64,000 nucleotides of DNA from QHXW01 sp035297145 (GTDB lineage: Bacteria; Acidobacteriota; Terriglobia; Bryobacterales; Bryobacteraceae). The notes below the pieces were generated by a model that searched no databases, was not told where the DNA came from, and worked only from the letters and a program-made list of their open reading frames with translations. A program made the translations under genes and the position numbers. This document shows positions 24,585-34,516 of this stretch, one piece after another. The stretch covers positions 1 through 64,000 of the forward strand of contig DATGZN010000093.1 in NCBI GenBank assembly GCA_035297145.1, written 5' to 3'. Position 1 is the first letter of the stretch; the number at the start of each line of letters is the position of its first letter.

Positions 24585-24647
24585 CTACTCCGTCAGCTCC
24601 TGAACCAGCAACTGCCGCACGGCACGATGCACCTCCAGGATGGAGTT
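24585..24647 (-). pseudogene. Remnant of the C-terminal end of a spermidine-dehydrogenase-like gene
   Basis: Read on the minus strand this 63-bp stretch encodes NSILEVHRAVRQLL followed by six more residues and a TAG stop. The complete flavoprotein gene at 28740-30659 ends NSILEAHRAVGQLL plus six residues and also TAG. Fifteen of the last twenty residues are the same. No similarity continues upstream, where the metalloprotease gene ends 10 bp away. It is therefore the isolated 3' tail of a former second copy. Confidence 0.8.
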
Positions 24648-24657
24648 TGCTTCGAGA

Positions 24658-27600
24658 TTAGTGTGCGGCGAGTGAGCGGTACGAGGTTACGATCAGGTTG
24701 CGGGCGGACTGCCCGCCGATCGCCGGCCACGCGTTTTCACGCCCAAAGGCGATTCCGGCCGTGCCATCGTTGGAGCCGCCTGTATCCGGCATGGCCACCG
24801 TTGTCGTGGAGGCCGAACCTTGGGTAAAGGTGAGCAGTTGTCCATCCAGAGCCACCTGCATCTGCCCGCCTTGTGCAGCGGCCTCGAGAGTGTGGAATAC
24901 CGTGTTGTCAAAAGCCGCGGGTTTGCCGGTAGAGGCTACGATGGCTGCGGAGCTGGTGTTCCTCACCTTGACTTCTCCGGTGCTGACAAGCTGAATCCAG
25001 TAGCCGGAGTTGTCCCCGCCCAGGATGCCATCGTTCGCCGCGGCGGCGCGACTGCGGAGGTAAGGACCGGCCTCCGACGAATCTCCGGCAGGGTCGGAAG
25101 GAACCAGCAAATCCACCCGGATATTGAGATCCTGGCCGATGTTCATGCCACGCGTTCCGTCATTGCAGGCATTCGCGGAGTCCGTTAACTGGACGCCCCC
25201 GTCGCCCTTGCCGTTGTTCTGTAGAGCGCCGGAGACAATGTTCGCCCCCGAGAACACCGGCAGGTAGTAATACGCGCCACTGCCGCCCAGGGCCATGTCG
25301 GCTTGGCCCAGCGAGCAACTGGTGGCGTCCGGCCGGTTGAAGCTGTCGGAAAAGGCCACGGTCGCAGCTGGCGGCGCGGCGACGGCACCTTGTCCCGACA
25401 AGCTGACGTTGACAGTTGGATTCAACGGATCATTAGACGCGATGGCCAGCGTCCCGCTTTGCGAGCCTGCCGCTGACGGGCTGAAGCGCACCTTGACAGT
25501 TTGCTGGCTGCCCGCCGCCACGTTGAACGGTGTGGAGGGTGAGACCACGCTGAACATGCCCTTCCCAAGGGAAAGTGATGCAACTGACAGTGCCGCCGCG
25601 CCCTTGTTCCGCACGGTGAGCGAAAGATCCTTGGTTTGGCCCGCGGCGACGCTGCCGAAGGCCAGGCTGGTGGGCGTTACGGAAATGGCGGCTACGGTTG
25701 AACCGGTGTTCAGCCCCCCGGTTAAGGCCACCTTGATTGCACCGTTAGCCGGGTCGTCGCTAGCGATGGTAAGCGTTCCAGTTTGTCCGCCAGTGGCCGC
25801 CGGTGTGAAGCGAACGATGACTGGTTGCCGCCCGCCCGTGGCGAGCGTGAAGGGCGCCGCCGGCGAGACCACGGTGAAGACCGGATTATCGATGCTAAGC
25901 GAGTTCACGGCCAGCGGTCCGTTTCCCTTGTTGCGCAGCCAGAGGGTTTGATTCGCGCTCTTACCCGGTGTCACGATGCCGAAATTTAGGGTAGGCGACG
26001 CATCGATACGCGGCGTGGCGGCGATTTCAATCGGGCCCACGAGGGCCGAGGCGGTGGTCACCCCGTTGGTCGCCAGCACGCGAAAGTAGGTATTCGGGCC
26101 CGCCTGGATCTCCGCGGTATCGAAGGTGAACCGCGGCTGGTCGAGATCCTCTTCCATGGGAAGCCAGGAAGCGCCGCTATCGGCGGAGTACTGGACAAGG
26201 TAGGACAGAGGATTTCCTTTAGGGTCGGAGCCAGACCATGTGATGGTGTTCGATCCGTCCCACTTGGCGTGAGCGCTGGGTGTGAGAATCCGCAGCGATG
26301 GCGCCTGGCTGCTGACCGTCAAGGAGGCCAGTTCCTGGTCTTGATGCCGCAAGGCGATGCGCGTGGTCCCGGCAGGAAGAGCGACTCGAAAAGCGAAGCT
26401 CTCTTCATCCATGGGCGCGAATGTTTCCGGCGATTGGAAGGACAGCGTGAAGCAGAAGTCACTGGATGCGCCGGTGCTGGTGGTGAACCGCAGGCAATGA
26501 TTGCCGGCGGGATCGGAGGATTCCCCGGGTGTCAAAGAGCTGAGCTGATAGGCCGGATCCAGGCTGCCGGCGGTTTCGTCAGCGCGTATTGAGCCACTGA
26601 TCAGGAGGTACTGGGCCGTCGTGTCCTCTGCCTTTGTAGCCGCCGGTTGATTGTGAGCCGCCGGCTCCGCCATAGACCCTGCCGACGCCGCACGCTTCAG
26701 CACCTGTGATTTGAGGAGTTGTCCGTAATGAAAGTCGGAGATCCAAGCGTTCGAGAGGGGATCATAGCAGTACGACATCAGGTCTTTGGCGGTAGCGGGC
26801 TTCACCTCCATGGTGAGGGGATCCATGCCGACCTCTTGAATGGTGGCATTTTTCGCTGTCCAATCATGCCCTGGGAAGGGATCCTCCGCCTGGCAGCCAT
26901 CCGCCGTAGTGGTGTGCCGGAGTCCCAGGTTGTGGCCTGTCTCGTGAGCCAGAAGCCAGCCGATATCTTCCGCGGTTGCACTGGTGTCGAGATTGAAGGT
27001 GACCCGGCTCGTGCCACCAAGTCCGGCCCAAACGACATCCGCCATGCCCGACTGTTTCGCGCCTGCGATATACGGCAACCAAGCTGCGAGCTGATCGACC
27101 TTGGCGTGGTGGGTCTGAAGGATCAAATAAACCTTGCGCAACATAAGAAACATGCGGTTGACGTCGGCCTGAGTGATCAGCGGCTTCGTCCAGGTTCTTT
27201 CAGGAGTTTGCAGGGGCATATACCGCACACCGTCATCGGGAATGGGGAAAACCTTGGGCATGAAACTGTCGGCGCTGCTGACGTCGGCCTCGGGACACGT
27301 TTTTTCAGCGCCAGGTGGCTGGTAGCAGACAGTCCAGTAGTAAATGTTGATGGGGTACGGAATGCCGGCGGGCCCAGTGAAGGTGATGGGCTGCGGGAGT
27401 GGGTAAGTGTTGTTGGCGGTGTTCTGCTCTGTGACGCCGTCGGGCGGGCTGACTTCGGCGGTTAGTTGTAAGGAACCGGCAGCGGTCCAGTCTTTCGGCA
27501 GCAGAAAATTGAGCGAGTCTCCGGCGTTGGCCCGATTGTATTGCACGGGGACCGTGATCGAATTGCTGCTGGGAGACAAAGGCGAGTCTGACAGCTCAGC

Positions 27601-28365
27601 GCCGTTCCGGAAGCCGTGTAAGAGCCCGGAGACGCCCGCTAACGGCTGCGAATTATTGCCGCTCACCTTGGCAAACACCCGCGCAACCGTGCTTTTGTTG
27701 GCCACGAGAGGGATGCTGTTGTCCTTATGTTGCACAACCTGCACGACTTCCACATGGTCCACCGCGAGGTCCAGCGAAGGCGTGAGCGGTCCCGCCGAAA
27801 TGGCATAGGTGGTGGTGACGTTGAAGCCGAAAGATGCCCCTGTGCCGTCCGCCCTGGTCAGAAAGACCGACCCCTCGGTCTCGAAGGTGAACTGCTGCGC
27901 GGTAGCGCTCGTTATGGAGATCCAGTTCAGGGTGCATGGACTGGTGGCCGAAAAATCGCTGGTGCCCTGCGGCGCGGGGTTCGTGTCGTCCACGATGGCG
28001 CATGCCTGAGATTGCAGGGGGTCGCCATCCACCAACACGACCTCGCTGGAGAATGTGTCGTCGGCGGTGGTGAACGTGCCCGACACCCCGAACGTTGCCT
28101 GGAGAGGCGATTGAAAGTTCAAAGCAGGGGAGGCGACGGTGCCGGGAGGCGTGGTTGCGGGGAAAGTCACCGTGATTTGCGCGGTGATGGAAGCCCCGGC
28201 GTTACTGATGGAGAACGGTATGGTCAGAGTTGGCGTTTTGTAATCCGTCGCCACGCCGTTGACCGATACATGGTGCGATTGGAAAGTCCCTGTGTAGGTC
28301 TGCGCCATGACTCCCGCGCAGCCTGCAAGTAACAGCGCAATTACGTATTGGATACGCTTCTGCAT
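24658..28365 (-). CDS. Large secreted metzincin-like metalloprotease with choice-of-anchor D repeats
   Basis: The 1235-residue protein starts behind a GGGAG site with a signal peptide (VIALLLAGCAGVMAQ). LLAGC could also be read as a lipobox. A beta-rich N-terminal region precedes the zinc-protease motif LAHETGHNLGLRH (HExxHxxGxxH) near residue 473. A fibronectin-like segment follows. Two choice-of-anchor D (ASPM/SPD-2/Hydin-like) repeats lie at about 785-885 and 890-990 (LNFGIVTPGKSANQTLWLRNKG; LAFGSVAAGQTKDLSLTVRNKG). A C-terminal lectin-like beta domain (from about 1010) carries LDGQLLTFTQ. It is likely an extracellular or surface protease; its substrate is unknown. Confidence 0.85.
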   Translation of the reverse strand: MQKRIQYVIALLLAGCAGVMAQTYTGTFQSHHVSVNGVATDYKTPTLTIPFSISNAGASITAQITVTFPATTPPGTVASPALNFQSPLQATFGVSGTFTTADDTFSSEVVLVDGDPLQSQACAIVDDTNPAPQGTSDFSATSPCTLNWISITSATAQQFTFETEGSVFLTRADGTGASFGFNVTTTYAISAGPLTPSLDLAVDHVEVVQVVQHKDNSIPLVANKSTVARVFAKVSGNNSQPLAGVSGLLHGFRNGAELSDSPLSPSSNSITVPVQYNRANAGDSLNFLLPKDWTAAGSLQLTAEVSPPDGVTEQNTANNTYPLPQPITFTGPAGIPYPINIYYWTVCYQPPGAEKTCPEADVSSADSFMPKVFPIPDDGVRYMPLQTPERTWTKPLITQADVNRMFLMLRKVYLILQTHHAKVDQLAAWLPYIAGAKQSGMADVVWAGLGGTSRVTFNLDTSATAEDIGWLLAHETGHNLGLRHTTTADGCQAEDPFPGHDWTAKNATIQEVGMDPLTMEVKPATAKDLMSYCYDPLSNAWISDFHYGQLLKSQVLKRAASAGSMAEPAAHNQPAATKAEDTTAQYLLISGSIRADETAGSLDPAYQLSSLTPGESSDPAGNHCLRFTTSTGASSDFCFTLSFQSPETFAPMDEESFAFRVALPAGTTRIALRHQDQELASLTVSSQAPSLRILTPSAHAKWDGSNTITWSGSDPKGNPLSYLVQYSADSGASWLPMEEDLDQPRFTFDTAEIQAGPNTYFRVLATNGVTTASALVGPIEIAATPRIDASPTLNFGIVTPGKSANQTLWLRNKGNGPLAVNSLSIDNPVFTVVSPAAPFTLATGGRQPVIVRFTPAATGGQTGTLTIASDDPANGAIKVALTGGLNTGSTVAAISVTPTSLAFGSVAAGQTKDLSLTVRNKGAAALSVASLSLGKGMFSVVSPSTPFNVAAGSQQTVKVRFSPSAAGSQSGTLAIASNDPLNPTVNVSLSGQGAVAAPPAATVAFSDSFNRPDATSCSLGQADMALGGSGAYYYLPVFSGANIVSGALQNNGKGDGGVQLTDSANACNDGTRGMNIGQDLNIRVDLLVPSDPAGDSSEAGPYLRSRAAAANDGILGGDNSGYWIQLVSTGEVKVRNTSSAAIVASTGKPAAFDNTVFHTLEAAAQGGQMQVALDGQLLTFTQGSASTTTVAMPDTGGSNDGTAGIAFGRENAWPAIGGQSARNLIVTSYRSLAAH

Positions 28366-28739
28366 TCTCCCGCCTTTACCGGGCTGGCAGCCCCGGCTTT
28401 ATGGCAGATCGGCGGAAAAACGAAGGAGCATTAACGCGGGATTGCGTTCGCCCCTGCCGGCCTACCTCGATGCGCGAGCTGGTCGGCGACTGGATGATGT
28501 GAGGCCCAGTGAATGTGTAGGTGCCGACCGGCGATATGAGCGACTGTGGGGCCATCCCAGGCTCCTCCGGGCAAGGCTGTGTGGGCAAACGGTGGGCCAC
28601 TGTGGGGAGCCTATGGAATCATCAAGTTACGCACCTCGCCTCCGTCACAAATTTGACCATTGTCAAAAGCATGACGAACACGCAATTTCGATGGCGTGGC
28701 GCAACGGAAAGCGGACGTACCGTTCCCGGCTCCTCGTCG
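28366..28739. other. 374-bp non-coding gap with two small inverted repeats
   Basis: No ORF here is convincing. CCGGGCTGGCAGCCCCGG (28379-28396) is a hairpin just upstream of the metalloprotease ribosome binding site. TTTGACCATTGTCAAA (28652-28667) is a 6+4+6 inverted repeat of operator type, about 290 bp before the metalloprotease start. A minus-strand open frame at 28376-28600 contains GTYTFTGPHIIQSP but has no other protein-like character. Confidence 0.5.
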
Positions 28740-30659
28740 CTACGCAGTCAGCACCTGATCCAGTAACTGCCCCACCGCCCGGTGCGCTTCAAGGATCGAA
28801 TTGCGGTGGTCCATGGCGCCTTCGAGGTCGGTATTGGCGAAGGTGATGCGGCCAAAAGGAGCGCTGCGCAGAACGTCGCGCGGAGCGGGCTTGCCGTCCT
28901 TGCCGAAAAAGAAGCCGGGCTGCGGCGTGACATACGCATGGCCCCAGCGGTTCAGGATGATGGCGGCGATGTCGCGCGGCCCGTTGAAGCCAGATCGCTC
29001 GAACATGGCGGTGAACTGCTCGCGCAAGCGGCGTTCGTAATCGCGGAATGAAGTGCCCAGCAGCTCCGCGCGTCCGTGCTGGCCTTGCGCTTCGATGGGC
29101 GCACCAGGGTAGGAGAAGAGAATCTTGACCGTGAGCACCACGGGCGAATCGGGCCCGATAGTCGGTGACGATGCGGCGAAGGTCGGCAGCTTGCGAACTT
29201 CCATGTAATTGCCGAGGCCCTCGAACCAGCGGCAACCGGTGATCCCCATGTCGTAAAGAAAGCGCCAGTTACGCACCGCGACATTGGCCATCAGGCACGG
29301 CGCGCGGTAGAACTGCGCATAGGCATCACGATGGGTGGCGGGCAGATCGCGAACAATGTGCTTGCTGGTCCAACTTCCGCCGGCCATGATGACCGAGCGC
29401 GCGCGCAGCCGGTAAACCGTGCCGCCCTGCTCATAGAGCACATCGACGAACTCGGATTTCTGAGGATCGCCCTGGTGCTTCACCCACACGACGGTCGCGT
29501 TCAGGCGAATGCGCATCAGTCGGCCGGCCTGATCGAGCGCGGAGAAGTTGACGCGGCCGTGGCAGAGGTTGTCGAGCGAGGCCGGACCCTCGATCGCGTC
29601 CGGTACAAGCGCCTTCACTATGTGGCGCGCAAAGCCGGCGTTGCCATCGGCGAACATCTGCTCACCCGACCCTTCGCTGATGTCGAGCGGATGCAGCATG
29701 TCGGCCGCGTAGGCGCAGTAGCCCGAGAGTGCATCCGGTCCGAGGCCGTAACCGCCGCCCTCGACGGGCGAGAGAAATGTGCGGACCGTCTCTCGGCTGA
29801 TGTGGTAAAGCTCCATCAAGTGCTGTTCAAGCGTGATGGTGTCGAGATGGCGTGAAACCGGGTCGCCCGCGTATTTCGGCGGCTGAAATTGCGGGTCGGC
29901 TCCGGCTCGCCAACGAAGAAGGTCGGCACGCGCCTCGGCGGAAATGGGCGCGCCGTCCAGCTTTCTGCCCCACGGATCGGTCAGCCACATGCCCCGCGGA
30001 TGGCCGAACTTCGCGCCGAAATAGAAACCGTAGCTTGCCGGTTCGATGCCCAGCATCTGGTAAGGCGTCCGGCTCAGCTGCAACTCGGGCGATGGGCCGC
30101 TCCACTTCTGGTATTCGAATTTGTGCCAGTCGACGCCGATCGAGTCGTAAAACTGCGCGATGAAACTGTGGGGATACGGAATCGGGAAGAAGGCCGACCC
30201 CTGGTGCGCGATCAAGCGATGGCCATCGACATCGAATTCGTTACGCTTGGCTTCGCCGCCGAAGATGGGATGGTTATCGAGCACGATGCAGCTTTTGCCC
30301 GCGCCGGCGCCACGGCGAAAAAACATGGCTGCCGCAAGTCCACTGATGCCGCCGCCCACCACCACGCAATCGTAGGTATCGCCAGTGTCGTTGACGTCGG
30401 CCGGCAGTGAATCATACGCGTGATCACGAATGCGATGCGCGGCGTTCATCACTTCGGCGGTGTTGCCGTTGGAGTGCGCGTAATCGCCGACGCCGCCGTA
30501 ACCCGTCCAATCTTCGGCCGCCAGCATCTGGGTGGGTGTCAAGCCGCTCAGCAGAGCGCTGCCCGAAGCGAGCAGCGTGGAGTTCAAAAAGTCGCGGCGA
30601 TGGATGGGCTGGTCCATCCCCAAGGCGGCGTCGCCGGGCTGGCGGAAATTGGAGGGCAT
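28740..30659 (-). CDS. Tat-exported FAD-dependent oxidoreductase, spermidine-dehydrogenase-like
   Basis: The 639-residue protein begins with ALGMDQPIHRRDFLNSTLL, a twin-arginine signal in the exact context seen in bacterial spermidine dehydrogenases. The FAD-binding Rossmann motif is CVVVGGGISGLAAAMFFRRG (from about residue 98), with VLDNHPIFGGEAKRNEF as the second strand. The C-terminal part includes ITFANTDLEGAMDHRNSILEAHRAVGQLL. It likely oxidises an amine in the periplasm; the substrate is inferred from family likeness only. The short remnant at 24585-24647 shows that a second copy of this gene end once existed nearby. Confidence 0.85.
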   Translation of the reverse strand: MPSNFRQPGDAALGMDQPIHRRDFLNSTLLASGSALLSGLTPTQMLAAEDWTGYGGVGDYAHSNGNTAEVMNAAHRIRDHAYDSLPADVNDTGDTYDCVVVGGGISGLAAAMFFRRGAGAGKSCIVLDNHPIFGGEAKRNEFDVDGHRLIAHQGSAFFPIPYPHSFIAQFYDSIGVDWHKFEYQKWSGPSPELQLSRTPYQMLGIEPASYGFYFGAKFGHPRGMWLTDPWGRKLDGAPISAEARADLLRWRAGADPQFQPPKYAGDPVSRHLDTITLEQHLMELYHISRETVRTFLSPVEGGGYGLGPDALSGYCAYAADMLHPLDISEGSGEQMFADGNAGFARHIVKALVPDAIEGPASLDNLCHGRVNFSALDQAGRLMRIRLNATVVWVKHQGDPQKSEFVDVLYEQGGTVYRLRARSVIMAGGSWTSKHIVRDLPATHRDAYAQFYRAPCLMANVAVRNWRFLYDMGITGCRWFEGLGNYMEVRKLPTFAASSPTIGPDSPVVLTVKILFSYPGAPIEAQGQHGRAELLGTSFRDYERRLREQFTAMFERSGFNGPRDIAAIILNRWGHAYVTPQPGFFFGKDGKPAPRDVLRSAPFGRITFANTDLEGAMDHRNSILEAHRAVGQLLDQVLTA

Positions 30660-30714
30660 GAGGGACTCCGGAAGCTTTGAAGATATAACAGATGCGGCCG
30701 GGTGGGGCCGCAGC

Positions 30715-33189
30715 TCATTCGTAGTGCAATGCGATATTGGGATCGAGGCGCATGGCGCGGCGCGCGGGGATGTACGAAGCGAGCAACGCGACGAGAGAAA
30801 GAAGCACTGCCACGCAGGCGAATGTGATTGGGTCCGTGGCGCTCACTCCGAAAAGGAGACTGGACAAAAGGCGCGTGATGACGAAGGAGGCAGCAACGCC
30901 AATGGCAACGCCCGACACCGCGAGCCGGGCGCCTTCACCTACGATCAGACGCAGTACGTCGCTACGCTCGGCGCCGAGCGCCATGCGAATACCGATCTCC
31001 TGAGTGCGGCGCGTAACCGAAAACGCCACAACTCCGTAGATGCCGACGGCGGCAAGAGCCAAAGCACTGGCAGCGAATGATCCCACAAGCAGAAGCAGAA
31101 AACGGCGGTTTGCGAGCCAGCCGCCCATTTCATCGGCGAACGTGGAGAATTTGACGGGAACATCGGGAGCGAGATCGTGGAAAATGCCGAGCGCGGCGGA
31201 GATGATTTGTCCCACGGGGGCGGCGCTGCGCATCAGGATGGTGGGCTGTGAATTGATGTTGAATCCGCGCTGGCGGTAATCGACGTAAATGACCGGGCTC
31301 GGCGGGAAATCCAGGCCCTGCGCGCGCACATCCCCGGCGATTCCAACGATTGTAAGCGGCTTCAAGTTGCCGTCCATATTGCCGAACTCGATCACTTGAC
31401 CGATGGGGTCCTGATGGGGCCAACGCTGGCGAGCCAACGATTCGCTGATCACGGCAACATGCGGCGAACTCCAATTATCCTGTTCACCGAACATCCGCCC
31501 GCGGATGACGGGAATGCCCAGGGTGCGGAAGTATTCCTCGCCGGCCACGCAATAAAGGGCGTGTCCGACTACGGAAGGATTTTGAGACATACGTTCAAAA
31601 TCCTCGAAATTGGCGGGCGGCTTTCGGCCATTGAGGATGAGGAAGCCTCCATCAGCGAGATTGTCCCCGGCGGCGACGGGCATCGCTCCGGCCAAACCCA
31701 CACTCTCTACACCGAGGATTGTACGAAGCCGGGTCGATATATCTTCCATAAGGTGGACCTGGCGCGCGACGGCTGCCTGATCCATCGCGAATATTTGTCC
31801 TTGGGGATTTGGAGGTGAAAACTCCATGGTGACCAGGTTCTGCTGCCGAAATCCAGGACTCGTGTCAATGAGCCGCAAGAAGCTGCGGCCGAGCAGGCCG
31901 GCTCCGATCAAGATCACCAGTGTGATGGCGATTTCGCCGACCACCACAAAGCCGCGAAACCGCTGGCTGGCGCCCGAGCCAGTGAAACTTCGGGAGCCGG
32001 AAGTTAGCGCTGCCTGGAGATCTCCCGTAGCGGCACGCCAGGCGGCAAAGAGGCCGAGCGAAACTGCGACAACAACAACGGCAGCCAAAGCGAACAGTAA
32101 AACCGATGCGTTGATGGCGATTCCTTGCTGTCGCGGCAAATTCGCCGGAAGAATTGCCGGAAGTATCCTGACGGCCCAAGCCGCCAGAAAAATGCCCAAT
32201 ACACCTCCGGCTAAGGAGAGCGAAAAAGACTCCGCGAGGAACTGCTGCATGAGACGGCCGCGCCCGGCCCCGAGCGCTACACGCACAGCCCGTTCCTTGC
32301 TGCGCGCGGAGTTGCGCGCCAAAAGTAAGCCGGCGACGTTGGCGCATGCGACCAGAAGCAACAGGCCCACGGCTGCGAGAAGCGTCAGTAGCGCGGTGCG
32401 CACGTCTCCGACCATCGCGTCGGCGAGAGGCACGACGGCGGCGGCGTTGAGATCAACCTCTTTTCCGTATTGATCTTTGATGCGGCGGGCAATCGCGCTT
32501 AGATTGGCGCGCGCCTGGGCGACGGTAATCCCGTCGCGGACGCGGCCGAGACAGTGCCAGTTATGTGCGGTACGGCTTCCGTCCAAGGAGAACTCGCGGG
32601 GAATCCATGCGGCGACGCCGGCTGGAAAATCGAATCCCTCCGGCATCACTCCAATCACGGGATAGACAGCACCTTCCATGGTCAAGTGGAATTTGGAGAG
32701 ATCCGTTGCAGCGCCGAGATATCGCTGCCAATAACCATAGCTGACGATGGCTGCCGGGGTGCCGTGGAGGCGCTGCTCTTCGGGCGCAAAAGCGCGGCCG
32801 CGATAAGGCGCGACGCCGAGGGCTTCAAAAAAGCCGCTGGTGACTTCGGCTATGTGGACGCGCACAGCCTCGCTGCCGCCGGAAACAGATCGCAGCAGTT
32901 CGGCGTATTCCGCCAGATGCGCGAACGTATTGTTCTGGGAACGAAAATCGTCGAAATTGGGATCCGCGAACTGCATTCCGTGACCGTCAGGAGCCTGTTC
33001 CCAGACGCGCACGATTTTTTCCGGATTCGGATAAGGAAGCGCGCGCAGCAGGACGGCGTCCACAACGGAAAAGATTGCCGTGGATGCGCCGATGCCGAGC
33101 GCCAGCGTCAGTACTGCGATTGCACCGAATCCGCGAGATTTCGTAAGCATCCGCAGGCTATAGCGCAATTCGCGGAACAACGTTTCCAT
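30715..33189 (-). CDS. ADOP-type ABC transporter permease
   Basis: The 824-residue protein starts behind GGAGGTG and opens ELRYSLRMLTKSRGFGAIAVLTLALGIGASTAIFSVVDAVLLRALPYPNP. It carries two MacB-type periplasmic domains and two FtsX blocks (LLLVACANVAGLLLARNSARSKERAVRVALGAG near residue 280; VVAFSVTRRTQEIGIRMALGAERSD in the last 110 residues). It ends RRAMRLDPNIALHYE. No ATPase gene is adjacent. It has no prefix domain. The hairpin TGCGGCC...GGCCGCA at 30693-30712 just beyond the stop may help end transcription. Confidence 0.92.
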   Translation of the reverse strand: METLFRELRYSLRMLTKSRGFGAIAVLTLALGIGASTAIFSVVDAVLLRALPYPNPEKIVRVWEQAPDGHGMQFADPNFDDFRSQNNTFAHLAEYAELLRSVSGGSEAVRVHIAEVTSGFFEALGVAPYRGRAFAPEEQRLHGTPAAIVSYGYWQRYLGAATDLSKFHLTMEGAVYPVIGVMPEGFDFPAGVAAWIPREFSLDGSRTAHNWHCLGRVRDGITVAQARANLSAIARRIKDQYGKEVDLNAAAVVPLADAMVGDVRTALLTLLAAVGLLLLVACANVAGLLLARNSARSKERAVRVALGAGRGRLMQQFLAESFSLSLAGGVLGIFLAAWAVRILPAILPANLPRQQGIAINASVLLFALAAVVVVAVSLGLFAAWRAATGDLQAALTSGSRSFTGSGASQRFRGFVVVGEIAITLVILIGAGLLGRSFLRLIDTSPGFRQQNLVTMEFSPPNPQGQIFAMDQAAVARQVHLMEDISTRLRTILGVESVGLAGAMPVAAGDNLADGGFLILNGRKPPANFEDFERMSQNPSVVGHALYCVAGEEYFRTLGIPVIRGRMFGEQDNWSSPHVAVISESLARQRWPHQDPIGQVIEFGNMDGNLKPLTIVGIAGDVRAQGLDFPPSPVIYVDYRQRGFNINSQPTILMRSAAPVGQIISAALGIFHDLAPDVPVKFSTFADEMGGWLANRRFLLLLVGSFAASALALAAVGIYGVVAFSVTRRTQEIGIRMALGAERSDVLRLIVGEGARLAVSGVAIGVAASFVITRLLSSLLFGVSATDPITFACVAVLLSLVALLASYIPARRAMRLDPNIALHYE

Positions 33190-33353
33190 CCAGCACCTCC
33201 GAGTGGGGACTGCCTTCTTGACGATCTTGAGCCCTTATATAGACGCCAATCCCGTTGCTTTGTTACGTAGGCGCTAGGAAAAGTCCAATGCCGCCGCGGC
33301 GCGGAAGCTGCCGCTGTTCCACCATGAGTGCCGGTAAGTCATCATTCCTCCTG

Positions 33354-34133
33354 TCACGAAGCAATGGTTGGGTTGGTGAAACTCGTCACGGAATCGATTT
33401 TCCCGTCGGGCCGAAATGCAAAGACGCTGGTCCCGGACATCCGCGGCTGCGCGCCGCTGTCTACGGCGATCCAATCGGCGAGTACTGTACCCTGGCAATG
33501 GCGGACATCTCCTTTGCGCTGGAGCCGGATGCCGGGCATGAATCGCTGCGCTGCGCTGATGTGAGCGGTCAGGTCCGCTGCGCCGTCGAGCAGGCTGAAG
33601 CGGTCGCGGAACCGGATTCCTGGGCTTGCGATCCGAGCGAGAATTTCGTCGCGCGCGGGTGCGTCGGCAATGTTCCATGCGCCGAACCAGGCATCCACCG
33701 TGCTGGCTGCGCCCGCGTACACTTCATTCGCGACGACGTTGCTGAACAGCGACAACTGGAAGCGCCAGCCTTGCACGTGTTCATCACGCGGAGCGGCTTC
33801 GGCGAATTCATGCAGCAGATGGAGCCGTGTCCCGGCCTCAATCGGCTCGAGGCGAATGGTGACGCGCGAGCTCCCCGGCGGAATCGGCTTGCCGCCGACG
33901 AAACCGTAGGTGAATACGATCCGCTCTCCGGCGTGCACCTCCAGTACTTCGCCCGCCGATTCCACTCCGTTGGCGTGGCGGATATACACCTTGCCGCCCG
34001 GCCTGGCATCGATGGTTGAGCCCGCGCCCCACCAGCTTGCCCATCGCGCGCTGTCGGTGAAGAATCGGAATACGGTCTCCGGCTTGGCCTGAATCACGAC
34101 CGTCCGGTCCAGGTGGTGTGGCAATTCCTGCAT
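33354..34133 (-). CDS. SRPBCC (AHSA1-like) protein fused to a SnoaL-like domain
   Basis: The 259-residue protein has two domains. Residues about 8-150 are an AHSA1-like SRPBCC fold (RTVVIQAKPETVFRFFTDSARWASWWGAGSTIDARPGGKVYI, RLHLLHEFAEA). Residues about 150-259 look like a SnoaL/NTF2-like ligand-binding domain (IASPGIRFRDRFSLLDGAADLTAHISAAQRFMPG, SVFAFRPDGKIDSVTSF). Both bind small hydrophobic ligands. It follows the ArsR-type regulator by 6 bp, the common ArsR-SRPBCC arrangement, so it is likely repressed by that regulator. Confidence 0.85.
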   Translation of the reverse strand: MQELPHHLDRTVVIQAKPETVFRFFTDSARWASWWGAGSTIDARPGGKVYIRHANGVESAGEVLEVHAGERIVFTYGFVGGKPIPPGSSRVTIRLEPIEAGTRLHLLHEFAEAAPRDEHVQGWRFQLSLFSNVVANEVYAGAASTVDAWFGAWNIADAPARDEILARIASPGIRFRDRFSLLDGAADLTAHISAAQRFMPGIRLQRKGDVRHCQGTVLADWIAVDSGAQPRMSGTSVFAFRPDGKIDSVTSFTNPTIAS

Positions 34134-34139
34134 AAGTCA

Positions 34140-34505
34140 TCAACGTCCTTTCTTCTTGCGGGTCTTCTTGTTGCGACGCTGGCGCGGCTTGGGTCCGCGG
34201 CGCGATTCTGCCAGCTCAGCAGCCAGCTTGAGCTTCCACAGCTTGTCGTCCCACATGTGCTCGAGGATTTCCGCCACCGGACCGAAGGCCTCGCGCCGCG
34301 CCCGGTAGAAGCGGTTGCGCTGCTCGGCACGCGCCTCCACGAGGCCGGCCTCCACGAGCGACCGCAATTGCAGCGAAACCGCGCCGAATGTGACATCCGG
34401 CATGGCGCGGTGGATGGCTCCGGCCGGCTGTTCCTCATTCCATATCAGCCGCAGAATTTCGCGCCGGCGCGGGGAAGCAATCGCCTCGAGGGCCGAGGGC
34501 ATCAT
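34140..34505 (-). CDS. ArsR-family winged-helix transcriptional regulator
   Basis: The 121-residue protein has the ArsR winged helix: ALEAIASPRRREILRLIWNEEQPAGAIHRAMPDVTFGAVSLQLRSLVEAGLVEAR. It ends in a very basic tail (KPRQRRNKKTRKKK). No metal-binding cysteine pair is visible, which is typical of the non-metal members that control SRPBCC genes. Two ATGs in tandem (34505, 34502) are possible. A perfect palindrome sits 12 bp upstream and is probably its own operator. Confidence 0.92.
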   Translation of the reverse strand: MMPSALEAIASPRRREILRLIWNEEQPAGAIHRAMPDVTFGAVSLQLRSLVEAGLVEARAEQRNRFYRARREAFGPVAEILEHMWDDKLWKLKLAAELAESRRGPKPRQRRNKKTRKKKGR

Positions 34506-34516
34506 TGGGAAATTAG

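Noticed and set aside
25295..28332. Several plus-strand open frames over the metalloprotease gene
   Set aside because: The minus strand has a signal peptide, the HExxHxxGxxH motif and repeat domains. The plus-strand frames are shadows.
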